Below are positions 50,642-60,426 of a stretch of 64,000 bases of DNA, piece after piece. The first letter of the stretch is position 1. The number at the start of each line of letters is the position of its first letter. The position numbers were made by a program, and so were the translations under genes. Under the pieces are notes generated by a model, which made no database searches, was not told the DNA's origin, and saw nothing but the letters and a program-made list of their open reading frames with translations. Source of the DNA: Niabella beijingensis (lineage in GTDB: Bacteria; Bacteroidota; Bacteroidia; Chitinophagales; Chitinophagaceae); assembly GCF_020034665.1 (NCBI RefSeq), contig NZ_JAIQDI010000001.1, forward strand, positions 2,108,001 through 2,172,000, written 5' to 3'.

Positions 50642-51529
50642 TTAAATAAGATAGAAGCAAAGGAATACAAATACCCAAACCAGGTCCACAAAGTGCCAGT
50701 ACAACCCGATCTTTTCGATCATCAGGTAATGTCCCCTGCGGTCAAATACGCCCGTTTTTGTCTGGATCAGCATAATGATCAGCAGGATCACCCCTACGGA
50801 AACGTGGAAACCGTGGAAACCGGTAATACCATAGAAGAAGCCGCCGAAGGCTGTGGGTCCGGGTTTGCGCACCACCATTTCGCTGTTGGAAAGCAGCTGC
50901 ACCAGCTGATCTTTTGGAGTATTTACCAGTTCAGCATGGCTGGCATGTGAGAGATGCTGTTCATGAACCAATGTGGCCAGGGTCTCCGGGGAGGTCTTTG
51001 CCAGTGCAGGTGTTACATCCTGGGGTAATACGATTTCGCCCCAGGGGTTAAACCCGTTCCGCTGCGCCATTACTTCGATATGATCTCCTACCAGAACAGG
51101 ATTTTTTGCAGTAAGCAAGTGTGTCCACTCCCAGGCCTGGCAGCTCAGGAATATCAACCCGCCGATGATGGTAAAGATCAGGTACTTTTCAACACCTTTC
51201 CGGTCGCGGTTATGACCTGCATGTACCGCCAGCACCATGGTAACAGAGCTGATGATCAGGACAAAGGTCATTACACTCACAAATGCAAGCGGCAGGTTGG
51301 CATGACCTGCAAAGGGGAATGTATTAAATACCACACTGGGCTCCGGCCAGTAGTTCAGTCCAAAACGTACGGTGCCCAATGAAATGAGGAATGCTCCAAA
51401 GGTGAAAGAGTCACTCAACAGGAAATACCACATCATGATCTTTCCGTACTCAATGTTAAACGGACTCTTGCCCCCGCTCCACCACTTGGTATTATGTGTT
51501 ACTGTTTGTTCCATATTTGATTCAATCAA
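50642..51529 (-). CDS. Cytochrome c oxidase subunit III
   Basis: 295 residues. Helices typical of subunit III, with FYGITGFHGFHVSVGVILLI and IGLYWHFVDLVWVFVFLCFY at the C terminus (conserved His and Glu/Asp). About 70 extra residues (DHIEVMAQRNGFNPWGEIVL onward) are inserted between helices 3 and 4, which is seen in Bacteroidota. A second, shorter subunit III gene lies directly upstream. Confidence 0.94.
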   Translation of the reverse strand: MIESNMEQTVTHNTKWWSGGKSPFNIEYGKIMMWYFLLSDSFTFGAFLISLGTVRFGLNYWPEPSVVFNTFPFAGHANLPLAFVSVMTFVLIISSVTMVLAVHAGHNRDRKGVEKYLIFTIIGGLIFLSCQAWEWTHLLTAKNPVLVGDHIEVMAQRNGFNPWGEIVLPQDVTPALAKTSPETLATLVHEQHLSHASHAELVNTPKDQLVQLLSNSEMVVRKPGPTAFGGFFYGITGFHGFHVSVGVILLIIMLIQTKTGVFDRRGHYLMIEKIGLYWHFVDLVWVFVFLCFYLI

Positions 51530-51543
51530 GTTTGTAAAGTTGT

Positions 51544-52119
51544 TTATCCCAGAATTATGAAAAATATCATTAAATACAGCCAGAGCAGGTCAACAAAATG
51601 CCAGTACATTCCCATTACCTCCACCGGCACGGTATCGTACGATTTTGTTTTTCCCGTAATTGCCTTAAAAAAGATGATCAGCAGGGCTATAACGCCACCG
51701 ATCACGTGCACGGCGTGTAAGCCCGCAATGGCATAAAAGAACTGGCCCGCGCCGGAAGCGCCTTTGAACTGCACATTGTTATGCCACAGCTGCAGGAATC
51801 CGAAGACCTGGCAGATGACAAAAGCAAGGCCCAGCAGGAAAGTGATACCCAACAGACCGCGGTACTGCTGCATCGCCCGGCTTCTGAATGCTTTTGTGGC
51901 CATCAGCATGGTAAGGCTGCTGGCCAGGATCAGCACGGTAGACACCCAGAAGATATTCGGCAGTACAAATGTTCTCCAGCCTGCCTGGTTACTTTTTACG
52001 ATAAATGCGCTGGTGAGTCCGGCAAACATCATCAGGATACTGGCGATCGCCACCCAAAGTGCAAATTTGTGCGGGTGCAGTCTCCTATGTTGCTGTTCAC
52101 TCACTATACTTGTGTTCAT
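51544..52119 (-). CDS. Cytochrome c oxidase subunit III-like protein (short form)
   Basis: 191 residues, five membrane helices. AGLHAVHVIGGVIALLIIFF and VMGMYWHFVDLLWLYLMIFF match the C-terminal helices of subunit III. Two subunit III-type genes side by side are common in Bacteroidota caa3 loci. 14 bp upstream of the longer gene. Confidence 0.93.
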   Translation of the reverse strand: MNTSIVSEQQHRRLHPHKFALWVAIASILMMFAGLTSAFIVKSNQAGWRTFVLPNIFWVSTVLILASSLTMLMATKAFRSRAMQQYRGLLGITFLLGLAFVICQVFGFLQLWHNNVQFKGASGAGQFFYAIAGLHAVHVIGGVIALLIIFFKAITGKTKSYDTVPVEVMGMYWHFVDLLWLYLMIFFIILG

Positions 52120-52143
52120 AAATACTTCTTATCAGATTCAAAA

Positions 52144-53043
52144 TCAGGCCTTGGCCAATAACAGTGCCAGCAAAACCACCGGCAAATGGATATAACTGCC
52201 AAACATCACTTTACGCGCAGATGGTACATCCATCTTATTATAAAGTGTCACCGCCCTGCCGATGAGGAACAGGTTGGCTGCGATGATCAGTCCGCCCCCT
52301 ACCATTCCCTTTACCGTTTCGTAGCTGCAAATGCCTACAAAAAAAGGAGCAATGGTTATAGGCAGCATCAGCAGGGAGTATACCACCGTTTGCAATGCTG
52401 TAAACCGGGTAGGTCCCTTATCGCTCGGAAGCAATTTGAAGCCTACGCTGCTGTAGTCCTTATGCGCCACCCAGGCAATGGCCCAGAAATGGGGAAACTG
52501 CCATAAGAACTGGATACCAAACAGTACAATCCCTCCCAACCAGTTGATCTCCTGCCCCGGCACAAAACCTGCCACCCATCCGATCAGACAGGGAAAGGCT
52601 CCCGGGAAGGCCCCCACCAATACTGCTACGGAATTTACCTTTTTCAGCGGGGTATATACAAAAGCATACAGGAACAGACTAAAGGCGGCCAGCGCTCCGG
52701 CGGTCCAGTTAAAATAATAACCCAGAATGAAAATACCGGCAGCCCCGCTAAAGATGGCAAATCCCCATCCCTGCTCCGGTGTTAACCGTCCCGAAGCGAT
52801 CGGGCGTTTGGCTGTCCGTTTCATCAGCGCATCTGTATCCTTTTCTACAACCTGGTTGATGGTGTTGGCACTACCTGTTACCAGCAAACCACCTGCAAAG
52901 AGCAAAACGATCCTCCACCAATCATACATCACATCCGGCACCAGCAGGTAACTGATCACGCTGCTGAAAACCACCATTATACTTAATGAGGGCTTCATTA
53001 ACTGGAGAAAATCCCTTACGCCGCCCTCTCCTGATCTTTTCAA
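52144..53043 (-). CDS. ctaB: Protohaem IX farnesyltransferase (haem O synthase)
   Basis: Adds a farnesyl group to haem b to make haem o, needed for haem a in the oxidase. 299 residues, UbiA fold with about nine membrane helices. First Asp-rich motif NTINQVVEKDTDALMKRTAK and second YSSVGFKLLPSDKGP-type region are visible. Also called cyoE. Lies between ctaD and the subunit III genes; ctaA is not present in the window. Confidence 0.95.
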   Translation of the reverse strand: MKRSGEGGVRDFLQLMKPSLSIMVVFSSVISYLLVPDVMYDWWRIVLLFAGGLLVTGSANTINQVVEKDTDALMKRTAKRPIASGRLTPEQGWGFAIFSGAAGIFILGYYFNWTAGALAAFSLFLYAFVYTPLKKVNSVAVLVGAFPGAFPCLIGWVAGFVPGQEINWLGGIVLFGIQFLWQFPHFWAIAWVAHKDYSSVGFKLLPSDKGPTRFTALQTVVYSLLMLPITIAPFFVGICSYETVKGMVGGGLIIAANLFLIGRAVTLYNKMDVPSARKVMFGSYIHLPVVLLALLLAKA

Positions 53044-53056
53044 TTTTTTTTATTTA

Positions 53057-53099
53057 GTCAATAGTAAATGATCAATGGTCAATGGCATTTACTATTGAC
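53057..53099. repeat. Heptad array with 14-bp inverted repeat between ctaD and ctaB
   Basis: GTCAATAGTAAATG (53057-53070) is repeated inverted at 53086-53099, with a 15-nt spacer. The same stretch reads as 7-bp steps: GTCAATA, GTAAATG, ATCAATG, GTCAATG, GCATTTA, CTATTGA. As RNA it would form a strong stem-loop inside the operon message. Confidence 0.75.
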
Positions 53100-53130
53100 C
53101 CCCGATAGTTACCGGGATCACCATTCACTT

Positions 53131-54936
53131 TTAATGTGAACTTTCGTTCTCTCCGATCGGCTCGGTCTGCGGAATAAAATCCCGTCCGTCTTTACCATAG
53201 TCATACGCCCAACGGTGTACTTCCGGAATCTCGCCGTCCCAGTTACCATGTCCGGGATGGATCGCTGTGGTCCATTCCAGGGTTGTGGCACCCCAGGGAT
53301 TTTGGGTCCGCACCCTTCTTCCCTTATACATCGAATAGAAATAGTTAAATACAAACATCAGCTGTACTGCAAACACAATGATGGTTGCTACCGTGATCAT
53401 CGCATCCAGGCTGTGGAACTGACCGAAGCTTACCCAGCTGCTCTTATCCAGGTAACGCCGTGGCATACCTGCAAACCCCTGGTAGTGCATGGGCCAGAAG
53501 ATCAGGTACGCACAAACGATGGTAACCCAGAAATGGATATAACCCAGTGTGTTGTTCATGTACCTTCCGAACATTTTGGGGAACCAGTGATAGATACCCG
53601 CAAACATTCCGAAGAAGGCCGATACCCCCATTACAATATGGAAGTGGGCGATCACGAACATCGTATCGTGCAGATGGATGTCGATGGTAGAGTTTCCCAG
53701 GAAGATACCGGTTAAACCACCGGAGATAAAGATGCTTACAAAACCGATCGCAAAAAGCATGGCCGGTGTGAAGCGGATATTACCCCTCCAGATAGTGGTG
53801 ATCCAGTTAAACACTTTAATGGCAGAAGGGATCGCGATCAGCAGGGTAAGCAGTACGAATACAGATCCTAGGAACGGATTCATACCGGTAACGAACATGT
53901 GGTGCGCCCATACCAGGAAGGCCAGTACGCAGATCGCCATCAGTGAGGCGATCATCGCCATATAGCCAAAGATCGGTTTACGGGAGTTGACCGCCAGTAT
54001 TTCCGATGCCAATCCCATCGTTGGCATAATGATAATGTATACTTCAGGGTGCCCCAGGAACCAGAACAGGTGCTGGTAGAGGATGGCGCTACCCCCTTCA
54101 TTGGGCAGGGCCTGACCTGCAACAAAAATATCGCTGAGGTAGAAGCTGGTACCCAGGTGACGGTCGAACATCAGCAGCACCAGACCGGACAGCAGTACCG
54201 GGAATGATAACACCCCGAGAATAGCTGTAAATAACAGCGCCCAGATGGTCAGCGGCATACGTGTCATTGACATCCCTTTGGTGCGCATATTCAGAATGGT
54301 AGAGATATAGTTCAGACCACCCAGCAGCTGAGAAGCCACAAATAATGTCATAGCAATGATCCAGAGGTCCATACCACTCTTGGAACCCTGAGATGCCAGT
54401 CCCAGCGCACTCAGCGGGGGATACACGGTCCAGCCGCCGGCAGCGGGCCCGGTTTGGGTGAATAAAGAGGACAACATTACAATGCTGGCGGCAAAGAACA
54501 TCCAGTAAGAAAGCATGTTCATGAACGGAGAAGCCATATCACGGGCACCTACCTGCAAAGGAATCAGCAGGTTGGCGAATGTTCCGCTCAGTCCGGCAGT
54601 CAATACAAAGAAGATCAGCACGGTTCCGTGCATGGTGGTCAGCGCGTAATAGAATTCCGGCTTTATTTTACCCCCCTCGGCCCAGCGGCCGAAAAAGGTC
54701 TCCAGAATCGGAAACGACTGATCAGGAAAACCCAATTGTAAACGAAACAGCACCGAAAACAAACCTCCGATAATTGCCCAGATAATACCTGTTACAAGAA
54801 ACTGCTTTGCAATCATCTTGTGATCCATACTGAAGATATACTTCGATATGAATGTCTCTTTGTGATGGTGAACATGCGGCTCTCCTGAATGACCATGACT
54901 CCCAACCTCATGCTGAATATGTAAAGTATCGCTCAT
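53131..54936 (-). CDS. ctaD: Cytochrome c oxidase subunit I
   Basis: Catalytic subunit with low-spin haem and the haem-CuB centre. 601 residues, 12 membrane helices. HPEVYIIIMPTMG (CuB His and cross-linked Tyr), the haem ligands in HDTMFVIAHFHIVMG, and ALTTMHGTVLIFF (low-spin haem His). The N-terminal His-rich segment (HVHHHKETF) and length are normal for Bacteroidota caa3-type enzymes. Confidence 0.97.
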   Translation of the reverse strand: MSDTLHIQHEVGSHGHSGEPHVHHHKETFISKYIFSMDHKMIAKQFLVTGIIWAIIGGLFSVLFRLQLGFPDQSFPILETFFGRWAEGGKIKPEFYYALTTMHGTVLIFFVLTAGLSGTFANLLIPLQVGARDMASPFMNMLSYWMFFAASIVMLSSLFTQTGPAAGGWTVYPPLSALGLASQGSKSGMDLWIIAMTLFVASQLLGGLNYISTILNMRTKGMSMTRMPLTIWALLFTAILGVLSFPVLLSGLVLLMFDRHLGTSFYLSDIFVAGQALPNEGGSAILYQHLFWFLGHPEVYIIIMPTMGLASEILAVNSRKPIFGYMAMIASLMAICVLAFLVWAHHMFVTGMNPFLGSVFVLLTLLIAIPSAIKVFNWITTIWRGNIRFTPAMLFAIGFVSIFISGGLTGIFLGNSTIDIHLHDTMFVIAHFHIVMGVSAFFGMFAGIYHWFPKMFGRYMNNTLGYIHFWVTIVCAYLIFWPMHYQGFAGMPRRYLDKSSWVSFGQFHSLDAMITVATIIVFAVQLMFVFNYFYSMYKGRRVRTQNPWGATTLEWTTAIHPGHGNWDGEIPEVHRWAYDYGKDGRDFIPQTEPIGENESSH

Positions 54937-54974
54937 AATTATTGTTTAAACTGACCTTTCTTTATCAAAAATTA

Positions 54975-56093
54975 CTACTTCCCTGTGGAATCTTTTTTTA
55001 CTGCGGATGTATCGGCTGTTACCTTGGCTGAATCCTTTACAGCCGGAGCGGCCGCCGAATCTTTGGAAGCTGTTGCAGCGGCAGCCGGTGTTGCCGGTCC
55101 GCCTTCCGATTCCTTCATTAGCACATATTTGGGTTTCTGAGAAGCCATCCACTGATCGTATTCCTCCTGGGTTTCAACAACGATCTCACCTCTCATCCCC
55201 GTATGCCCTGCACCGCACATCTGGTCGCAGGCAATTTCGTATACAAATTTACTGTTTCCGGTTTCTTTTATCATGTCCTTTGTGGTTTTTATTGGCGTAA
55301 ACCACAAAGTAGTTGGTGTACCGGGCACCGCATCCATTTTTAAGCGGAAGTGCGGTAATCCTACACTGTGTATCACATCCTTAGCCCCGATAATCAGTCT
55401 TACGGGTTTGCCCACCACCAGGTGCATTGGCTGACCGCTTACATAAATATCATCATGATTGGCGGCATCTTCCCAGATCTGTCCCAGCGGATTATCGTGT
55501 GCTTCATCGATGTTCTTATAATATTTCTTTCCAAAAACACCATCCTTACCCGGGTAGCGGAACTCCCATTTGAACTGGCTGCCGGTGATTTCGATCTGCA
55601 TGGCATTTTCAGGAGCCGCACCGGTGATACGGTACCAGTAAACGATACCAAACCCGATCAATATGGTAAGCACAATTGCAGGTACCACGGTCCACAGCAG
55701 CTCCAGCTTGTTATTGTGCGGAAAATAATATACCGAACGGTTCTCCGATTCACGGTATTTGAAGGAATACCAGAACAACAGTATCTGTGTTCCGAAGAAC
55801 ACGATACCGGTAGTGATGATGGTGTACTTCAGCATTCGGTCTACCAGTATCCCGTGGTCTGAAGCAGAAGTACCCAGTTTCAGAATCTTATCGCCAAGCG
55901 TATGATGCGCCCAATACACCCCGAACAGTCCAACAATCAAAAACACCAGCAACAGAACGGCGTTTATCTTATTGGTTTGTTTCCTGGTTTTTTCCTCACC
56001 CCGGATCACAGAAACAAATTCGCTTGCCCTTGCAATCTGAAAGGTTATAATAAAACCTAATATTAAAATGGCGAATATTAAAAAGTTTTGCAT
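54975..56093 (-). CDS. ctaC: Cytochrome c oxidase subunit II
   Basis: 372 residues. CuA site: His in IHSVGLPHFRLKMDAVPG and CDQMCGAGHTGM (C-x3-C-x3-H-x2-M). Three N-terminal hydrophobic segments, one more than the usual two. The C-terminal 50 residues are Ala/Lys/Ser-rich without a fused cytochrome c domain, so electrons must come from a separate carrier or directly from the ACIII cytochromes. Confidence 0.96.
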   Translation of the reverse strand: MQNFLIFAILILGFIITFQIARASEFVSVIRGEEKTRKQTNKINAVLLLVFLIVGLFGVYWAHHTLGDKILKLGTSASDHGILVDRMLKYTIITTGIVFFGTQILLFWYSFKYRESENRSVYYFPHNNKLELLWTVVPAIVLTILIGFGIVYWYRITGAAPENAMQIEITGSQFKWEFRYPGKDGVFGKKYYKNIDEAHDNPLGQIWEDAANHDDIYVSGQPMHLVVGKPVRLIIGAKDVIHSVGLPHFRLKMDAVPGTPTTLWFTPIKTTKDMIKETGNSKFVYEIACDQMCGAGHTGMRGEIVVETQEEYDQWMASQKPKYVLMKESEGGPATPAAAATASKDSAAAPAVKDSAKVTADTSAVKKDSTGK

Positions 56094-56150
56094 ACGATGT
56101 TGTTCTAATATTTATTTCGACTACTATATTTAATTTTTCTGTTTTCCGGT

Positions 56151-57404
56151 TTAAGTATGGTGCACTACTGCTTCTTTTACAAACGGATGGTTCCGGGCTG
56201 TTAATGAGTGTTTGCTCAGTGTTTTACCCGTTACAAACATGATGATACCTACAAAACCCAGACCGATACCCATATCAAAAAGGATCATCGGTACTTTATC
56301 CGGAGAAACGGCCGGGAATACCATCTGGAAATAATCCAGCCAGTGGCCGAAGAGTACGATCACTGATACGATGGTAACCACGGTATAATTCCTTTTCGAA
56401 TCACGGCTCATAAAGATCAGCAGCGGCGCCACAAAGTTGATCGTCAGCATGATCCAGAATATGGCAGAGTAAGGACTCTGGCGGGCCGAGTTACCGATCC
56501 TGTTTACAAAATAAATGGTCTCTTCCGGTTGGTTACTATACCAGATCAGCATAAACTGGGAGAACCATAAATAAGTCCAGAATATAGAAAAGGCAAAAAT
56601 GAATTTTCCAAGATCGTGCAGGTGTTCTTTATTTACCATCGGCAGGTAACCATTGTTCTTCAAGAACACTACATACAGCGCGATCAGTGACAAACCGGCA
56701 ACAAAGGTGCTGGCGAAATTGTACCAGCTGTACATGGTGCTGTACCAGTGTGCGTCGATGCTCATGAGCCACAGCCAGGGAATGGAAGACATTACGGTAA
56801 GGGCAAATACCACAATGTACAGTGCCGCCATTACCGTATTGTTCCAAACAAATTTCTTTCTTTTTTCAACCGTGCTTACAATATCGCCGTCGTCTGTTTT
56901 CAGTGATAACTGACGCATTTTCCATCCCAGGAATGACCAGAGCACTATGGTTAAGATCGTAACTGTTGCAAAAAATCCTTTACTTAAAAATCCGCTTTTG
57001 TGCAGGAGTGTCGGATCATGTTTCACATGCTCAGCATCCGTCCAGTGATAGATGGTGTGATGATCTCCGAAACACAGGGCCAGCAGGATCACCAGGGCAA
57101 TGACCCCGATTACCGGTACACAGGAAGCGATGGCCTCCGTAACCCGTGTGAACGCGATCTGCCAACCACCCCAGGCCAACGTTGTGGCGCACATAAAAAA
57201 CATGGCCGCATTTACTACCAGCAGGAAGTATACGCTGTTCTGCAGCAGACTGGCCCAAAAACGCGCACGGTTATCGTGATCCCCTTCACCACCGGTTGTC
57301 ATAAACAGGGAAATAGCTGCTATGACACCGACCACCATTAACGCAACCGCTATCGTGTTATATCTTTTTGCAGGTGTGAATTTTTCCGTAGTTGACGTTG
57401 ACAT
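56151..57404 (-). CDS. actF: Alternative complex III subunit ActF (quinol-binding membrane subunit)
   Basis: 417 residues, about 10 membrane helices, NrfD-like fold. PANLIFMWSQFMLIWYSNQP-type segment (here WFSQFMLIWYSNQPEETIYF) and HWLDYFQMVFP are conserved in ActF. Smaller than ActC, with which it forms the membrane core of the complex. Confidence 0.93.
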   Translation of the reverse strand: MSTSTTEKFTPAKRYNTIAVALMVVGVIAAISLFMTTGGEGDHDNRARFWASLLQNSVYFLLVVNAAMFFMCATTLAWGGWQIAFTRVTEAIASCVPVIGVIALVILLALCFGDHHTIYHWTDAEHVKHDPTLLHKSGFLSKGFFATVTILTIVLWSFLGWKMRQLSLKTDDGDIVSTVEKRKKFVWNNTVMAALYIVVFALTVMSSIPWLWLMSIDAHWYSTMYSWYNFASTFVAGLSLIALYVVFLKNNGYLPMVNKEHLHDLGKFIFAFSIFWTYLWFSQFMLIWYSNQPEETIYFVNRIGNSARQSPYSAIFWIMLTINFVAPLLIFMSRDSKRNYTVVTIVSVIVLFGHWLDYFQMVFPAVSPDKVPMILFDMGIGLGFVGIIMFVTGKTLSKHSLTARNHPFVKEAVVHHT

Positions 57405-57441
57405 TCGAATCTTATATTAAATAGTTCTGTGAATTAGTTAT

Positions 57442-58101
57442 TTATTTTTTTGCAGTGGCATCCGCCGCTGCACCCGCTTCCGCGGTCTTGGCGGTACTGT
57501 CTGCTGCTGCTGCGGGGGCTGCGCCGCCCACGCCCTGCTTGGATTTGATGAATGCAATGATCTCCCATCTTTGTTTGGGACTTAACTGGGAGGCATAGCT
57601 GCCCATTTGTCCTTTACCATAGGTCACCGAATAGTACATCGTGCCTTCCGGCAGGGCCTTCATATCCGCGGCCATGAAATCCTTTGGTGCAGCGGTGAAA
57701 GGGCCTTCGCCTCCATTGAACAGCGGGCCGTTACCATCCAGCTTGGCACCATGGCAGATCCCGCAGTTTACCAGGTACAGACGCTCGGCTTCCTTCATAT
57801 CGATTTTTGCAGCGCCTGCAGAATCCAGGGGATTCCTTAACTGGGCCGATTGTGCATAACCAGCAGAATCGTGTGGCAGGTTAAACGTAAATGCCATATC
57901 CTCACCCCGTGCCACCGTTCCCGGTACCGGTTTGCGGTTGTAAAAAACACCTTCTTTTTCAAGATCATTTGTAGAAGCGTAGGTTTCATAAGCCCTGCTG
58001 TAGGTCATATCCGGCATATAGGAACGCCCCGGATTTTCGTCTGCCCCGCAACCGGCCAGAACACCTGCCGCTACAACACTTATGATCAAATATTTCTTCA
58101 T
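57442..58101 (-). CDS. actE: Alternative complex III subunit ActE (monohaem cytochrome c lipoprotein)
   Basis: 219 residues. Lipobox LAGCGADEN; one haem c site CGICHGAKLDGNGPLF, with Met candidates in MKALPEGTMYYSVTYGKGQM. The last 30 residues are Ala-rich. Takes electrons from ActA and passes them towards the oxidase. Signal peptide KKYLIISVVAAGVLAG. Confidence 0.94.
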   Translation of the reverse strand: MKKYLIISVVAAGVLAGCGADENPGRSYMPDMTYSRAYETYASTNDLEKEGVFYNRKPVPGTVARGEDMAFTFNLPHDSAGYAQSAQLRNPLDSAGAAKIDMKEAERLYLVNCGICHGAKLDGNGPLFNGGEGPFTAAPKDFMAADMKALPEGTMYYSVTYGKGQMGSYASQLSPKQRWEIIAFIKSKQGVGGAAPAAAADSTAKTAEAGAAADATAKK

Positions 58102-58136
58102 ATTCTTTATTGATATAATAAATGCAAAAACAATTT

Positions 58137-58724
58137 TTAAACTGCAGCCACTTTTTTACCAAAGCGCACCGTATCGCGGTCATAACGGCCGAACCACCAT
58201 CCGGTTTCCCGGCTTTGTACCTGTACATCCTGGGCCCCGGCATTTTTCAGAAAGGCAATGGCCTCCTCTTCGTTTGTCTTATCCGTACATTCAATCGCCA
58301 TCACAAATGTATCGTCTGTGCTGCGGGGATTAAAATGGTCTTTCTTTACAAACGGCGCCAGCTGGCACAACCAGCAAAAAGTAAACACCATGCCCACTGC
58401 CGAGAACAATACCGTCAGCTCAAACATAATCGGGATCCACGCCGGAAGGGAAAAAAACGGCTTTCCCCCGAAATTGATCTGCCAGTCGAGTGTAAGTGCC
58501 CATGTGATAAAGCTGATCGCAGTGGTAGTACCTGTAATACCATATATAAACCCGGCAATGTGCAGATCCGTATCCTTCATGCCCAGTTCCTTATCCAATC
58601 CATGGATCGGGAACGGTGTATATACATCGTGCACTTTATAGCCGGCACGACGCACTTTTTTTACCGCAGGAAAAAGCACTGCTTCGTCGTAAAAATTGCC
58701 TGTAATAAATTTCTTGATGGCCAT
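58137..58724 (-). CDS. actD: Alternative complex III subunit ActD (DUF3341)
   Basis: 195 residues. DUF3341 hallmark GYKVHDVYTPFPIHGLDKEL near residue 30, two membrane helices around 65-80 and 105-125, and a small cytoplasmic C-terminal domain. Structural subunit of ACIII. Confidence 0.94.
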   Translation of the reverse strand: MAIKKFITGNFYDEAVLFPAVKKVRRAGYKVHDVYTPFPIHGLDKELGMKDTDLHIAGFIYGITGTTTAISFITWALTLDWQINFGGKPFFSLPAWIPIMFELTVLFSAVGMVFTFCWLCQLAPFVKKDHFNPRSTDDTFVMAIECTDKTNEEEAIAFLKNAGAQDVQVQSRETGWWFGRYDRDTVRFGKKVAAV

Positions 58725-58841
58725 ATTTTCTATTTGTTTCAGGTCCGAAGTTTAACGTACTATGTTTAAACCTCTTCCCTTATTATTTCTGTCTGTTTTA
58801 TTTTCAATTACCGCCCGTTTAACATTAACCGTTCATCCTCG

Positions 58842-60287
58842 TTAATGGTGTGCATTTGCATGCTGAAACGCTTCCAGTGTTTCATTCTCATCCTTATCCA
58901 TTTTCTCTTTGAAGTTATCCCCGCTGCGTTTCAGGATATGCTTGATCTCTGCTATAGCGATAACAGGGAAGAATTTCGAGAACAGGAAATAACAGGTAAA
59001 GAACAATCCGAATGTACCCATATAGAACCCGATCTCCCAGATGGTAGGCGTATAATAAGTACTCCAGGAACTGGGCAGGTAATCGCGGTAAATAGAGGTA
59101 ACGATGATCACAAAGCGCTCGAACCACATACCGATATTCACCAGGATACTCATAAAGAAGGTTACCAGCAGGTTCCGGCGCATTTTCTTAAACCAGAAGA
59201 TCTGCGGGGATAATACGTTACAGCCCATCATCAGGTAGTAGCTCCATCCATAGGGGCTGCTCAGGTTCACCCGGTTTTCGCGGAAAGCAAACCACTCATA
59301 TTCCACATGGCTGTACCATGCGATAAATAACTCGGTAAGATAAGCGATACCCACAATAGAACCGGTAAGCACAATCACCTTGTTCATCACATCAATGTGC
59401 TCAATAGTGATGTATTCTTCCAGTCCCAGTACCTTACGGGTGATCAGTAACAATGTCTGTACCATCGCAAAACCGGAAAATACCGCACCCGCAACGAAGT
59501 AGGGCGGGAAGATGGTGGTATGCCAGCCGGGGATCACCGAGGTTGCAAAGTCAAAGGATACGATCGTGTGTACCGATAATACCAGCGGCGTACTTAAGCC
59601 GGCCAGTACCAGGGACAACGCTTCGTGCCGCTGCCAGTGCTTGGTGCTTCCCGTCCAGCCAAATGAAGCAACACCATAAAATAATTTGCGCCATTTCAGT
59701 TTTGCCCGGTCACGCAGGGTGGCCAGATCCGGTAAAAGACCGCAATACCAGAACAACAGGGAAACCGTAAAGTAAGTAGAGATCGCAAACACGTCCCAGA
59801 GCAGCGGAGAGTTGAAGTTCACCCACAAAGGACCGCGGGTATTGGGATATGGTGCCACAAAGAACGCATTCCACACCCGGCCCATGTGCCAGATCGGGAA
59901 CTGACCCGCACACATTACCGCAAAGATCGTCATCGCCTCCGCAGCACGGTTCACCCCTGTTCTCCAGCCCTGGCGGAATAACAACAGGATGGCCGAGATC
60001 AGGGTTCCGGCGTGACCGATACCTACCCACCATACGAAGTTGGTAATGTCCCAACCCCAGCCGATGGTTTTATTCAGGTTCCACTGACCGGTACCGTATA
60101 TGACCTCCATGGTAACGGAAACAACACCAAATAGTAACAATCCAACGGAAATGATAAACCCGACCCACCAAAGTTTACTTGGCGTAGCTTCCACAGGACG
60201 GCATATATCTTCTGTAATCTGGTGATAGTCCTTGCTTCCTTCCACCAATGGTCCCCGTACTTGCGATTCGTATCTGTTTAATGACAT
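58842..60287 (-). CDS. actC: Alternative complex III subunit ActC (NrfD-like membrane subunit)
   Basis: 481 residues, about 10 membrane helices. FVWWVGIGHAGTLISAILLL is the diagnostic NrfD/PsrC quinol-site region; WFERFVIIVTSIYRDYLPSS follows in the C-terminal half. Expected to bind menaquinol and contact the ActB iron-sulfur domain. Confidence 0.96.
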   Translation of the reverse strand: MSLNRYESQVRGPLVEGSKDYHQITEDICRPVEATPSKLWWVGFIISVGLLLFGVVSVTMEVIYGTGQWNLNKTIGWGWDITNFVWWVGIGHAGTLISAILLLFRQGWRTGVNRAAEAMTIFAVMCAGQFPIWHMGRVWNAFFVAPYPNTRGPLWVNFNSPLLWDVFAISTYFTVSLLFWYCGLLPDLATLRDRAKLKWRKLFYGVASFGWTGSTKHWQRHEALSLVLAGLSTPLVLSVHTIVSFDFATSVIPGWHTTIFPPYFVAGAVFSGFAMVQTLLLITRKVLGLEEYITIEHIDVMNKVIVLTGSIVGIAYLTELFIAWYSHVEYEWFAFRENRVNLSSPYGWSYYLMMGCNVLSPQIFWFKKMRRNLLVTFFMSILVNIGMWFERFVIIVTSIYRDYLPSSWSTYYTPTIWEIGFYMGTFGLFFTCYFLFSKFFPVIAIAEIKHILKRSGDNFKEKMDKDENETLEAFQHANAHH

Positions 60288-60299
60288 AACTTATTTATG

Positions 60300-60426
60300 G
60301 TTTAAGGTTCAATGTTTAAGGTTCTGTGTCATTTTCCCCCGAAACATTCTATCCTTTTTTGTTCTACTTTTTCTTTTTATACCAACGCCTAACGTTAAAC
60401 TTCAAACATTAAACTTTGCACACTTT
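60300..60426. repeat. Two heptad arrays between actB and actC
   Basis: GTTTAAG, GTTCAAT, GTTTAAG, GTTCTGT at 60300-60327, and CGCCTAA, CGTTAAA, CTTCAAA, CATTAAA, CTTTGCA, CACTTTT at 60386-60427. The second is roughly the reverse complement in composition of the first (GTTTAA/TTAAAC words), so the gap can fold back on itself. Confidence 0.7.
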